Positions 52,707-62,385 of a stretch of 64,000 bases of DNA are shown here, piece after piece; position 1 is the stretch's first letter; every line of letters begins with the position of its first letter. The notes beneath the pieces are model-generated. The model saw nothing but the letters and a program-made list of their open reading frames with translations. It did not search any database and was not told the DNA's origin. A program made the translations under genes and the position numbers. The stretch lies in NCBI RefSeq assembly GCF_002209355.2, contig NZ_CP106855.1:2976001-3040000 (forward strand), given 5' to 3'. The stretch comes from Bdellovibrio sp. SKB1291214. GTDB lineage: Bacteria; Bdellovibrionota; Bdellovibrionia; Bdellovibrionales; Bdellovibrionaceae.

Positions 52707-54430
52707 GACATGGCCTTCAGATCACGAATTAGGATTTGGATTGTTTTTTGCCCAGCAAAGTAATTCCACTGCAGCTCCCCTAAGATATCATAAAAACCAG
52801 GCACATTGTGCAAAGTTTCTAACTGACGAGGTGTCGGGGTAAATAACAAGGCTTCCATCGTCGCATTGCTATCTGGATCAAAGAGCTTCAGGCGAAGATG
52901 ACCACCCTTAAGTTCTCTTTTTGATAAAACTTGAATACTTGTAAAATGAATCAATGGAATCGCGAAGCCTGCACCAAAGGGGCCGACAAAATCGTACCAT
53001 TTCATCAGATTTGTACTGACCTCTGGAAGACGGGCTTGAACATCGTAAAAAATCTCAAGCGGCTTTGGCTTTTCACGCAGATCGGAAAAATGAGAGTTCA
53101 GACGATCCACAAATTGAGCCACTTTCGTTTCAGCAATTTCAAAGCCAGCGGCCGCAGAGTGGCCCCCGAAACGACTCATCAATTCAGAAGCGGTTGTCAT
53201 CGCCTCGACTAGACATGCCTCCTGACCTTGAGGAAGACGAGCAGATCCTACGATCATTCCATCTTCACCCACAGACCCCACGAAGGCTGGCTTGTTGTAT
53301 ACTTGAGTGAGCTTCGTCGCGATCAATCCCAGAACCCCACGATGGAAACTGGGAGAAGCTACGAATACAAAGTCTTTATGTGGCCACTGTTTAAGAAGTT
53401 CTTGAGCTTCTGACTCCGCATCGCTCTGCAATTGCACGCGTGTCGAATTGTTCTTCATAACTTGACGAACCATATCACGAGCTTTGGAAACGTCGTCTAA
53501 AAGAAATATATCAATTGGTAAAACCCCAGACTCCATACGCGACAATGCATTCAGTTTTGGAGCGAAACGAATCGCAACATCCTGGCTCGTTAAAGCGCGG
53601 TCTTGAAGATCTAACTCTTCAAGTAATGCTCGAAGTCCTGCTCTTTTAGTCTCGGCAAGCTTCACCAAACCATGCTTCACTAATACACGGTTGTCATCAA
53701 CAAGGGGAACCATGTCGGTCAAAGTGCCGATCGTAAAATAATCTAAGACTTCTTTTAAATCCCAGTTGTTTTTAGGTAGTTGCGGATGATCATGAAAGTA
53801 TCTTTTTAGGCCACGAAGAAGATAAAAGGCAACTCCAGCCCCGCACAAATAACCTAAACCACTTTCGCAAGTTCCTTGGTTAGGGTTAATAATGACGTAA
53901 GCTTCAGGCAAAGACTCTGCGGGCAAGTGGTGATCTGTTAGGATTACATCCACTCCCAATTCACGAGCTTTGTCGATTGCCGCGTGAGCAGTGATACCCA
54001 CGTCAACGGTGATAATTAAAGATACACCTTGCGATTTAAGGTCTTCAACGGCTGCCGCATGAAAACCGTAACCTTCAGAAAGACGCTTCGGTTGATAGTG
54101 CAAAACCTCGGTAAAACCTAAAGCCTGCATCCCCGTTTTCAACAGCGCGAGCCCAGAAGTTCCGTCCAAATCAAAGTCGGCATAGATGCAGATCTTTTCT
54201 TTGTTCAGATAAGCTTGACCAAGACGCTCGAGCGCTTGAGACATCCCCTTTAGCAAAAGAGGATCTTTCAAATCCACGAGTTTTGGAAAAAGCAACTTGT
54301 CGACCTCTTGAGGGCTGGTAAATCCGCGGGCCGCCAAAAGCTTACCGATCAAGGATGGCCATTGCCCCTCGACTCTTTCAGGTGTCGCCACCTCGGCTGC
54401 TGCTTCTCTTAACTTCCACAAAGGATTCAC
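52703..54430 (-). CDS. recJ: Single-strand DNA exonuclease RecJ
   Basis: A 575-residue 5'-3' ssDNA exonuclease of the DHH phosphoesterase family. Motifs: ICIYADFDLDGTSGLALLK (the DxDxDG region; the middle reads DFDLDG), LIITVDVGITAHAAIDKA, VILTDHHLPAESLPEA with the eponymous DHH, NPNQGTCESGLGYLCGAGVA, and the DHHA1 GGHSAAAGFEI. Length and order are normal for RecJ. It works in mismatch repair and recombination. It lies downstream of secF on the same strand after a terminator-like hairpin. Confidence 0.95.
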   Translation of the reverse strand: MNPLWKLREAAAEVATPERVEGQWPSLIGKLLAARGFTSPQEVDKLLFPKLVDLKDPLLLKGMSQALERLGQAYLNKEKICIYADFDLDGTSGLALLKTGMQALGFTEVLHYQPKRLSEGYGFHAAAVEDLKSQGVSLIITVDVGITAHAAIDKARELGVDVILTDHHLPAESLPEAYVIINPNQGTCESGLGYLCGAGVAFYLLRGLKRYFHDHPQLPKNNWDLKEVLDYFTIGTLTDMVPLVDDNRVLVKHGLVKLAETKRAGLRALLEELDLQDRALTSQDVAIRFAPKLNALSRMESGVLPIDIFLLDDVSKARDMVRQVMKNNSTRVQLQSDAESEAQELLKQWPHKDFVFVASPSFHRGVLGLIATKLTQVYNKPAFVGSVGEDGMIVGSARLPQGQEACLVEAMTTASELMSRFGGHSAAAGFEIAETKVAQFVDRLNSHFSDLREKPKPLEIFYDVQARLPEVSTNLMKWYDFVGPFGAGFAIPLIHFTSIQVLSKRELKGGHLRLKLFDPDSNATMEALLFTPTPRQLETLHNVPGFYDILGELQWNYFAGQKTIQILIRDLKAMS

Positions 54431-54447
54431 AAACTCTCCAAGAACAC

Positions 54448-54469
54448 AAAGGCCCCATCTGGGGCCTTT
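54448..54469. terminator. Hairpin between secF and recJ
   Basis: A perfect ten-base palindromic stem, AAAGGCCCCA and TGGGGCCTTT, with a two-base loop. Read leftward it lies about 13 bases after the secF stop; the downstream T-run is poor (TTTGTGTTC). It may partly end the sec operon or process the transcript before recJ. Confidence 0.7.
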
Positions 54470-54481
54470 GAAGTTTTAAGC

Positions 54482-55432
54482 TTAAGCTGCTGTTTTCTTA
54501 CCCATAATTTTATCCATCATCAAGACAACCGGAGCTGCCACGTAAATGGAAGAGTAAGTACCAAACACGATACCCACGCAGATCGCAAAGGCGATATCAC
54601 CCACTGTGCCACCCGAGAACAACCACAAGCACAATGCTGAAGTGAATACTGTTCCGGAAGTCATCAATGTACGGTGAAGCATGTCGTTGATCGCTTTATT
54701 GATGATGAAGCCATAGCCTTTATCATGGTAGTGCGCATCGGTTTCACGAATACGGTCGAACACCACGATCGTGTCATTCAGCGAGTAACCGATCAAAGTC
54801 AGAATCGCCGCAAGGATTGGTACGTTCACCTCTTTACCCACAGCTACGAAGATCGCCAAAGTGATCACCGCATCATGGAATAAGCAGAACACCGCACCCG
54901 GTGCATATTTATAATCGAAGCGAAGCGCAACGTAGATCAGGATCACAAGCAAGCAATAGAATACTGCAAGTAATCCGTTACGTTTCAATTCAGCACCCAC
55001 TTGAGGACCAACAGTATCAACACGACGGATATCCGGATTGTGATCTTTGAAAGTCGTCAAAATGATATCTTTAATTTTCGAGATGTCTTGATTCAAGATT
55101 TCATTCGTTTCTTTATCAGTAGCACCCTGCTTACCTTGGAAACGGATGATGAATTCATTGTTATCACCGAATGATTGAACGCCCACTTCGCCCAGTTTTA
55201 GTTCATCTACTGAATGACGAACTTGGTCGATGGAAACGCCTTTGTCGAATTTCACTTGAAACTCAGTACCACCTTTAAAGTCGATACCGTAGTTAATACC
55301 TTTAACACCAAGGTAAATCAAAGAAGCCACGACCAACAAAACCGAGATACCGGTAAAAATATTCACTTTACCGATAAAATCGTATTTGCCAGAAGATTCA
55401 GTTGCCGTATTTTTTGTATTATTGTTAGCCAT
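54482..55432 (-). CDS. secF: Protein export membrane protein SecF
   Basis: A 316-residue inner membrane protein with six helices and one periplasmic domain. The first helix (KVNIFTGISVLLVVASLIYL) leads to the family motif YGIDFKGGTEFQVKFDKG. Other SecF signatures are DTVGPQVGAEL, GYSLNDTIVVFDRIRE (helix 4) and MTSGTVFTSALCLW. It is part of the SecDF complex that uses the proton gradient to pull substrates through SecYEG. A normal spacing of 13 bases separates it from secD. Confidence 0.96.
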   Translation of the reverse strand: MANNNTKNTATESSGKYDFIGKVNIFTGISVLLVVASLIYLGVKGINYGIDFKGGTEFQVKFDKGVSIDQVRHSVDELKLGEVGVQSFGDNNEFIIRFQGKQGATDKETNEILNQDISKIKDIILTTFKDHNPDIRRVDTVGPQVGAELKRNGLLAVFYCLLVILIYVALRFDYKYAPGAVFCLFHDAVITLAIFVAVGKEVNVPILAAILTLIGYSLNDTIVVFDRIRETDAHYHDKGYGFIINKAINDMLHRTLMTSGTVFTSALCLWLFSGGTVGDIAFAICVGIVFGTYSSIYVAAPVVLMMDKIMGKKTAA

Positions 55433-55445
55433 TTTTATACCGATC

Positions 55446-57131
55446 CTAGATTGACAACTTTTTCACGTTAAATTTGTAAACCAATTGATCCACGATCACT
55501 TTCGAGAAGAAAACGTTCGCAAACAGAGTTGTTACGATACCGATCAATAAGTTCACCGCAAAACCACGCACTGGACCAGTTCCGAAGTACAAAAGTACAA
55601 CTGCTGTCGCACCTGTTGTGACGTTCGAGTCGATGATCGCAGACATCGCGCGGTTGTAACCTTCTTTGATCGCCACTTTCAAACTGTGACCCGCAAAGAG
55701 CTCTTCTTTAATACGTTCGTTAATCAAAACGTTCGCATCCACCGCAAAGCCGACCGTCAAGGCGATCGCCGCGATACCTGGCAATGTCAAAGTTGCGCCA
55801 AATGAAGTTAGCAATGCAAGCACCGCCAAAACGTTTACGCCCAAAGCCACAGTCACCACGACGCCCATGCCTTTGTAGTACATAAGCATAAATAGGATGA
55901 TCAAAGCAGCACCGATATAGGCGCCCAATTTAGCTTTTGCGATAGCATCTTGACCAAGAGTTGCGCCCACACGACGCTCTTCCAATTGCTCTAAAGTCGC
56001 TGGCAAAGAACCCGCGCGAAGAGCTGTAGAGATCATTTTTGCTTCGTCCATCATTTGGTTACGGTCACGACCGCCGCCCAATGTGATAGTCGCAGAACCA
56101 CCACCAATACGTTCACGAATGCTTGGAGCCGATTTGATGATTTTATCCAAAACGATCGCCATTTGTTTGCCAGAATTATTACCTGTCAAATCAGCGAACT
56201 TAGCTGCACCTGCAGAGTTGAAACGAAGAGAAACCATAGGAGCGCCGTATTGATCATAACCAACAGTAGCATCATCCAAAGCAGAGCCCGTCAGGTCTGT
56301 ATCTGTTTTAAGAAGATACGGAACTGCGCCAGCTTCCATCGTTGCTGCATTTCCAGATTTTTCAAAGTACACAGCCGTCTTTTCAGGCAATTTACCTTTA
56401 AGATCGTTGTTGATACGAGTCACATAGTCCGAGTACTTCATACCTTCTAGTTTATAACCACCGGCTTTTTCAACCTCAGCGATCATCGCCATTAATTCAG
56501 TGGGCGTTTTTTCGTTAGAGACGATCATGAAATCAAGCTTCGCAGTTGTATTAATCAACTGTTTCGCTTTTTCAGCATCGGCCATACCTGGCAATTGAAC
56601 CAAGATACGATTTGTACCTTGTTGAGAGATAGACGGCTCTGCCACCCCGAACTCGTCGATACGGTTACGGATTGTTTCAATCGCTTGTTGAATGACTTTG
56701 TTTTTGTATTCATTCATGTAAGCATCGAAATAACGATATGTTAACGAAGAATCTGTGGATCCAACTTCTTGAAGGTCCGCAGGATGCTTTTCTGACATAT
56801 ATTTTTGAACTTTAGCTTTATCGCCAGCTGCAAAGTGCAGAGTCAACTCGCCTGATTCAGGTTTTTCAGACTTGATGTCAGTCACGCCTACGTTTTCTTT
56901 AGCAGTATCCGCTTTGATGGAAGCCATCAAACGTGTTGTGGATTCTTTCACCACACCATCAACGTCAACTCCCATTACAAGGTGCAAGCCACCCTGAATG
57001 TCCAAACCGTAGTTCATTTTTTGCTTAGATGGCCACCAGCTCCCAACATTGATCATGTTTGGGGCAAACCATACGATAGCCAATACGATACCAGCGGCGG
57101 CGCCGATGGTTCTCCAACGAAGTCCTTCCAT
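55446..57131 (-). CDS. secD: Protein export membrane protein SecD
   Basis: A 561-residue protein. The N-terminal helix (RTIGAAAGIVLAIVWFAPNM) is followed by NYGLDIQGGLHLVMGVD, the P1 head region (residues about 60-330), DRNQMMDEAKMISTALRAGS and six helices; IAALTVGFAVDANVLINERI-type sequence (GFAVDANVLINERIKEEL) is the helix 4 proton-path motif. The start overlaps the yajC stop (TAATG). The region is normal in length. Confidence 0.96.
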   Translation of the reverse strand: MEGLRWRTIGAAAGIVLAIVWFAPNMINVGSWWPSKQKMNYGLDIQGGLHLVMGVDVDGVVKESTTRLMASIKADTAKENVGVTDIKSEKPESGELTLHFAAGDKAKVQKYMSEKHPADLQEVGSTDSSLTYRYFDAYMNEYKNKVIQQAIETIRNRIDEFGVAEPSISQQGTNRILVQLPGMADAEKAKQLINTTAKLDFMIVSNEKTPTELMAMIAEVEKAGGYKLEGMKYSDYVTRINNDLKGKLPEKTAVYFEKSGNAATMEAGAVPYLLKTDTDLTGSALDDATVGYDQYGAPMVSLRFNSAGAAKFADLTGNNSGKQMAIVLDKIIKSAPSIRERIGGGSATITLGGGRDRNQMMDEAKMISTALRAGSLPATLEQLEERRVGATLGQDAIAKAKLGAYIGAALIILFMLMYYKGMGVVVTVALGVNVLAVLALLTSFGATLTLPGIAAIALTVGFAVDANVLINERIKEELFAGHSLKVAIKEGYNRAMSAIIDSNVTTGATAVVLLYFGTGPVRGFAVNLLIGIVTTLFANVFFSKVIVDQLVYKFNVKKLSI

Positions 57132-57475
57132 TATTTCTTTTCCTCTGTTGCTGCTTTCTGAGTTGTCGCAATTTGTGTACGAAGCATTTTAACTTTCACA
57201 CCGTCCGCGATCTCTACAGTCACGAATTGGTCAGTGATGCCCTCAAGACGACCAAGGATACCAGAAGACGTGATGACTTCGTCACCGCGTTTAAGTTCCG
57301 TCAAAAACTTCTGATGTTCTTTTTGGCGTTTAGACTGAGGACGAATGATAAGGAAATAGAAAATAACAAAGATAAAGATAAATGGCACAAACATCTCAAG
57401 AGTAGATGGTTGACCACCCGCTGCTGGGGCTGCGGATTGAGCAAATGCTGCATTAACTAGTAGATTGAATAACAT
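57131..57475 (-). CDS. yajC: Preprotein translocase auxiliary subunit YajC
   Basis: About 114 residues from the ATG at 57475, which has GGAGGA three bases upstream; the 57508 alternative adds eleven hydrophobic residues without a site. The membrane helix (MFVPFIFIFVIFYFLIIRPQ) is followed by the YajC signature SKRQKEHQKFLTELKRGDEV and a C-terminal SH3-like strand region (VTSSGILGRLEGI). It binds SecDF. The gene lies between tgt and secD, as in E. coli. Confidence 0.94.
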   Translation of the reverse strand: MLFNLLVNAAFAQSAAPAAGGQPSTLEMFVPFIFIFVIFYFLIIRPQSKRQKEHQKFLTELKRGDEVITSSGILGRLEGITDQFVTVEIADGVKVKMLRTQIATTQKAATEEKK

Positions 57476-57539
57476 GATTCCTCCAATGATGACGCTAAAA
57501 TTCAGCATTATTCCATGGAAGAATCAATAGTTATGTCAG

Positions 57540-59733
<2,194 letters not shown>

Positions 59734-59878
59734 AGGGCGCAGTCATACCATAGGTCCCTTCCCGTTTGAAGCACCGAAGGTAACTTTTACCTGTAAAAAT
59801 CTTGAGAAATTCACTACTTATTTCCATTTGAGGCCTCCTCGCTTGCGAAACGGGCCATAATTTGCGAGATTCCTGAGC

Positions 59879-60343
59879 ATGCTTAAAGTCTGGATCACAT
59901 TCCTTATTTCGACCGCCTTCCCATTGATAACCAACGCCAGCGCCTTGGACTGCCCAGTTTCCGATAAACACTGCGATTTTTATCGCTGCATGGAAGAGCA
60001 ACAACCTTGCGGCAAGCGCGGTTATTGGAAAGATTTCGGATCTCCTTATTGTGAATTATTCGTACGTGACGAAAAGAAATTCAGCCCTGATAGCCAAATC
60101 TGGCTTCAGGATGTTCGACTTTGTTTACAGACACGGTTGAGAGAGTCTGTCGAAGGACTTCAGTGTGGTGACATTAAAGAAAAAGCTATTGATGATCACG
60201 TGAGCTGCTATGTGGACACAGGCTTCTGCCAGCTTACGTTTCGTGAGCAATTTAAAATTATGTGGTATTTAAAAGGCGCCCTTCGCGATTATAGAACTTG
60301 GCGTGAAGCGGAGCTTCTGCGCCGCGCTTGCCAAAGACCATAG
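59879..60343 (+). CDS. Small secreted Cys-rich protein
   Basis: A 154-residue exported protein (MLKVWITFLISTAFPLITNA, then mature SALDCPVSDKHCDFYRC). The mature part has ten cysteines, an even number that suits five disulfides, in a pattern C-x6-C-x4-C-x5-C near the N-terminus (HCDFYRCMEEQQPCGKRGYW) followed by GSPYCELFVR and four more Cys. The family is seen in other proteobacteria as a hypothetical protein of unknown function. It lies in its own small rightward cluster. Confidence 0.75.
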   Translation: MLKVWITFLISTAFPLITNASALDCPVSDKHCDFYRCMEEQQPCGKRGYWKDFGSPYCELFVRDEKKFSPDSQIWLQDVRLCLQTRLRESVEGLQCGDIKEKAIDDHVSCYVDTGFCQLTFREQFKIMWYLKGALRDYRTWREAELLRRACQRP

Positions 60344-60401
60344 CTTCCATCGTAGCTTCCTAAATCGAGTCTCGTTAACATGAGCCTTTTAGGAGCTCAC
60401 G

Positions 60402-61541
60402 ATGACGAGATGGATCTCACTTCTGTTACTCTTTTTATTTTCTTCAATCAGTTTTGCGCAAAATCCCATCAGAGGGTTGCGAGTTGATCCCTCTTATTTC
60501 TATGAACTTTATCCGACACTAACTGCTGCAGAGATTGCTCAAAAAGTGATCTCCCGGGCGGAGGATGCTCACGTCAATACCCTCTTCGTATATGCATATG
60601 CTTCGAATCACGGAGCTTTTTATCCAACAGATTATCCCCTGACCGAAGTCGAAACCCATTTTGGTGAAAAGAATATTTTTAACGAACTTTACCAGTTGGC
60701 ACTTTCTAAAAACTTTAACGTCATCGCCGTGATTTCTTTGACCGATTATAAATCTGTATGGACCGCTCGTCCCGATTGGCGTTCGAAAAAGATTTCCGGA
60801 GAAGATTATAAACCGATGGATAAAACATATCTTTTATCCGCTTGGCACCCCGAATACCGTCAATGGTTAAATGGCTTTTTAAAAGATATCGTTCAACGCT
60901 TTCCAAATCTGTATGCAATTGAAGCTGTGGAACCCACCGTGGACTGCTATTGGCGCGGAGAGGCTGATTATAACCCGGCCGCGAACAGTGCTTTTTTCTC
61001 TCGTTTTCCGAATGGCAGTCTGGGTGATGATGACTGGAAGAAAATTCGCGCCCAAGGCATCACCGAACTTCTAGGTATGATGTCTGAGATCAGTCATGCC
61101 GGAAATATCAAATCCGGTGTCGTCCAAACGTGGCCCGCCCAAGAAGACGGCGGACTTTTTACCTCAGAAAAAATGCGCGACGTTGTGGGATTTGATTTGA
61201 ACGAAATCTTAAGTCTTAAAGATCTGCAAAAAATAGATTTCGTTGTTGGAGAATTTCTATGGCAACAGTGGCGCGCTGAATATGGGACTGATGTCTTCAC
61301 TCCAGCTTGGACTCTCCCCGCATCACAGGACTTTGATAAACTCGTCGCTCGACGAAGTGACGTCATTATTCACATCGAGATCTCAACGTGGCACGGTCAA
61401 CACAGCTCTGTCACTCCAAACTTAAATGAATTTCAAGAGAGCCTGCAGGTGATCTCAAAAACTGTTCCACATATTGATGTGTATGATTATAGCCAAATTG
61501 AAAATCGCAGCGCATGGGAGGAATTAGCTGTTTGGAAATAG
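60402..61541 (+). CDS. Secreted TIM-barrel-like (glycoside hydrolase-type) protein
   Basis: A 379-residue exported protein (MTRWISLLLLFLFSSISFAQ). The mature part alternates strands and helices in a barrel-like way: PIRGLRVDPSYFYELYPTLT, VNTLFVYAYASNHGAFYPT, FNVIAVISLTDYKSVWTARP, then YLLSAWHPEYRQWLNGFLKD and LYAIEAVEPTVDCYW. This resembles the GH10-like/GHL families and the C-terminal hydrolase domain of PgaB. Candidate acid residues are in EAVEPTVD. Substrate unknown. Confidence 0.62.
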   Translation: MTRWISLLLLFLFSSISFAQNPIRGLRVDPSYFYELYPTLTAAEIAQKVISRAEDAHVNTLFVYAYASNHGAFYPTDYPLTEVETHFGEKNIFNELYQLALSKNFNVIAVISLTDYKSVWTARPDWRSKKISGEDYKPMDKTYLLSAWHPEYRQWLNGFLKDIVQRFPNLYAIEAVEPTVDCYWRGEADYNPAANSAFFSRFPNGSLGDDDWKKIRAQGITELLGMMSEISHAGNIKSGVVQTWPAQEDGGLFTSEKMRDVVGFDLNEILSLKDLQKIDFVVGEFLWQQWRAEYGTDVFTPAWTLPASQDFDKLVARRSDVIIHIEISTWHGQHSSVTPNLNEFQESLQVISKTVPHIDVYDYSQIENRSAWEELAVWK

Positions 61542-61576
61542 TTGAGCTTAGGGCATTTTCGCGATAGTCTGTGTTC

Positions 61577-61951
61577 ATGAACATAAAACAACACGTGACG
61601 ATCAGCTTGATTATTTCGATGACGAGTCTTTTTTCAAGCACCGGCTTTGCTGAGGAACAAGCACCAATCACCCTTCCAACAGAAACTATTTCAGCTCCTG
61701 CTGCCCCTGAAAAACCTGCTGAGCCAGTCACGGGTTATCAGGGGATGCTGCCCTACATTCAGGAAAATGCAGCGATTCGCAAAGAGGCTAAAAAGAAGTA
61801 TGGACCGGAACGATCCGCTAAAAAGTCAAAGAAGTCTAAGGTGAAATCAGCTTCAAAAAAGAAAAGTCGAACGAGTGCGAGTGTAAAAAAATCTGGCAAA
61901 TCTTCTAAAAAAGTATCTACCAAGAATAAAAAAAGCCCTAGCAAACGCTAA
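61577..61951 (+). CDS. Small exported protein with Lys/Ser-rich tail
   Basis: A 124-residue protein starting at ATG 61577 (an upstream GTG at 61571 is less likely). A signal peptide (MNIKQHVTISLIISMTSLFS, cleavage near AEEQ) leads to a Pro/Ala-rich segment, then YQGMLPYIQENAAIRKEAKK and a tail of about 50 residues made almost only of Lys, Ser, Ala and Thr. The tail looks like a histone H1-like basic tail. Such tails bind polyanions such as DNA, LPS or peptidoglycan. Its stop codon is inside the terminator hairpin. Unknown function. Confidence 0.7.
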   Translation: MNIKQHVTISLIISMTSLFSSTGFAEEQAPITLPTETISAPAAPEKPAEPVTGYQGMLPYIQENAAIRKEAKKKYGPERSAKKSKKSKVKSASKKKSRTSASVKKSGKSSKKVSTKNKKSPSKR

Positions 61952-61962
61952 GGCTTTTTTTT
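61928..61962 (+). terminator. Rho-independent terminator overlapping the stop codon
   Basis: AAAAAAAGCCCTAGC (61928-61942), loop AAAC, GCTAAGGC plus eight T (61947-61962). The stop codon TAA is in the right arm, so coding region and terminator overlap. It ends the 61577 gene; because both sides carry A/T runs it may serve the convergent small gene as well. Confidence 0.88.
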
Positions 61963-61976
61963 ATTACCGCCGCTCC

Positions 61977-62159
61977 CTATTTGTTCAGGCTGCGGTTTTT
62001 CTCTGAAGAACTATTTTCGCTATTCAAAGATTCTTCCCCATGGATATCCGATGAATGGTCCATTTGCTTGTTATGGGAAGCTCGTCTTTGCTCCTTGAGA
62101 TTTCCGTCATAGCGCTTACTCGTTTGGCTGAATCCTTTACCCTTATTATGGCGAGACAT
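61977..62159 (-). CDS. Small hydrophilic basic protein
   Basis: A 60-residue protein, MSRHNKGKGFSQTSKRYDGN and a Ser/Asn/Glu-rich tail. It is very hydrophilic, without signal or helix. A perfect AAAGGAGG lies about six bases before the ATG, which makes this a real gene despite its size. The RHNKGKGFSQTSKRYDGN segment looks like a short DNA- or RNA-binding tail. No family known. Confidence 0.65.
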   Translation of the reverse strand: MSRHNKGKGFSQTSKRYDGNLKEQRRASHNKQMDHSSDIHGEESLNSENSSSEKNRSLNK

Positions 62160-62319
62160 AACAACCTCCTTTAGTTGGATTCCCTTTAGCTTACCGGAAA
62201 TTTATGTTCCACGAACCGACCTCAGGGCGAGTAAGTGTATACGATTTAGCAATGCTCAACTGCCATATATCAGCTTTCGCGATATTATGTCTCATACCGG
62301 GACTTTGTGAGTAATTTTT

Positions 62320-62325
62320 TATAAT
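62320..62325 (+). promoter_or_regulatory. Possible -10 element of the right-edge gene
   Basis: TATAAT about sixty bases before the TTG start at 62386, in the about 210-base divergent gap 62160-62367. No matching -35 element is clear. Otherwise nothing is recognised in the gap. Confidence 0.3.
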
Positions 62326-62385
62326 CCACTTCCCTCACATAATGGAACATTTCTGCCGATATTAAGAATGAACAAAGGGGATTGT

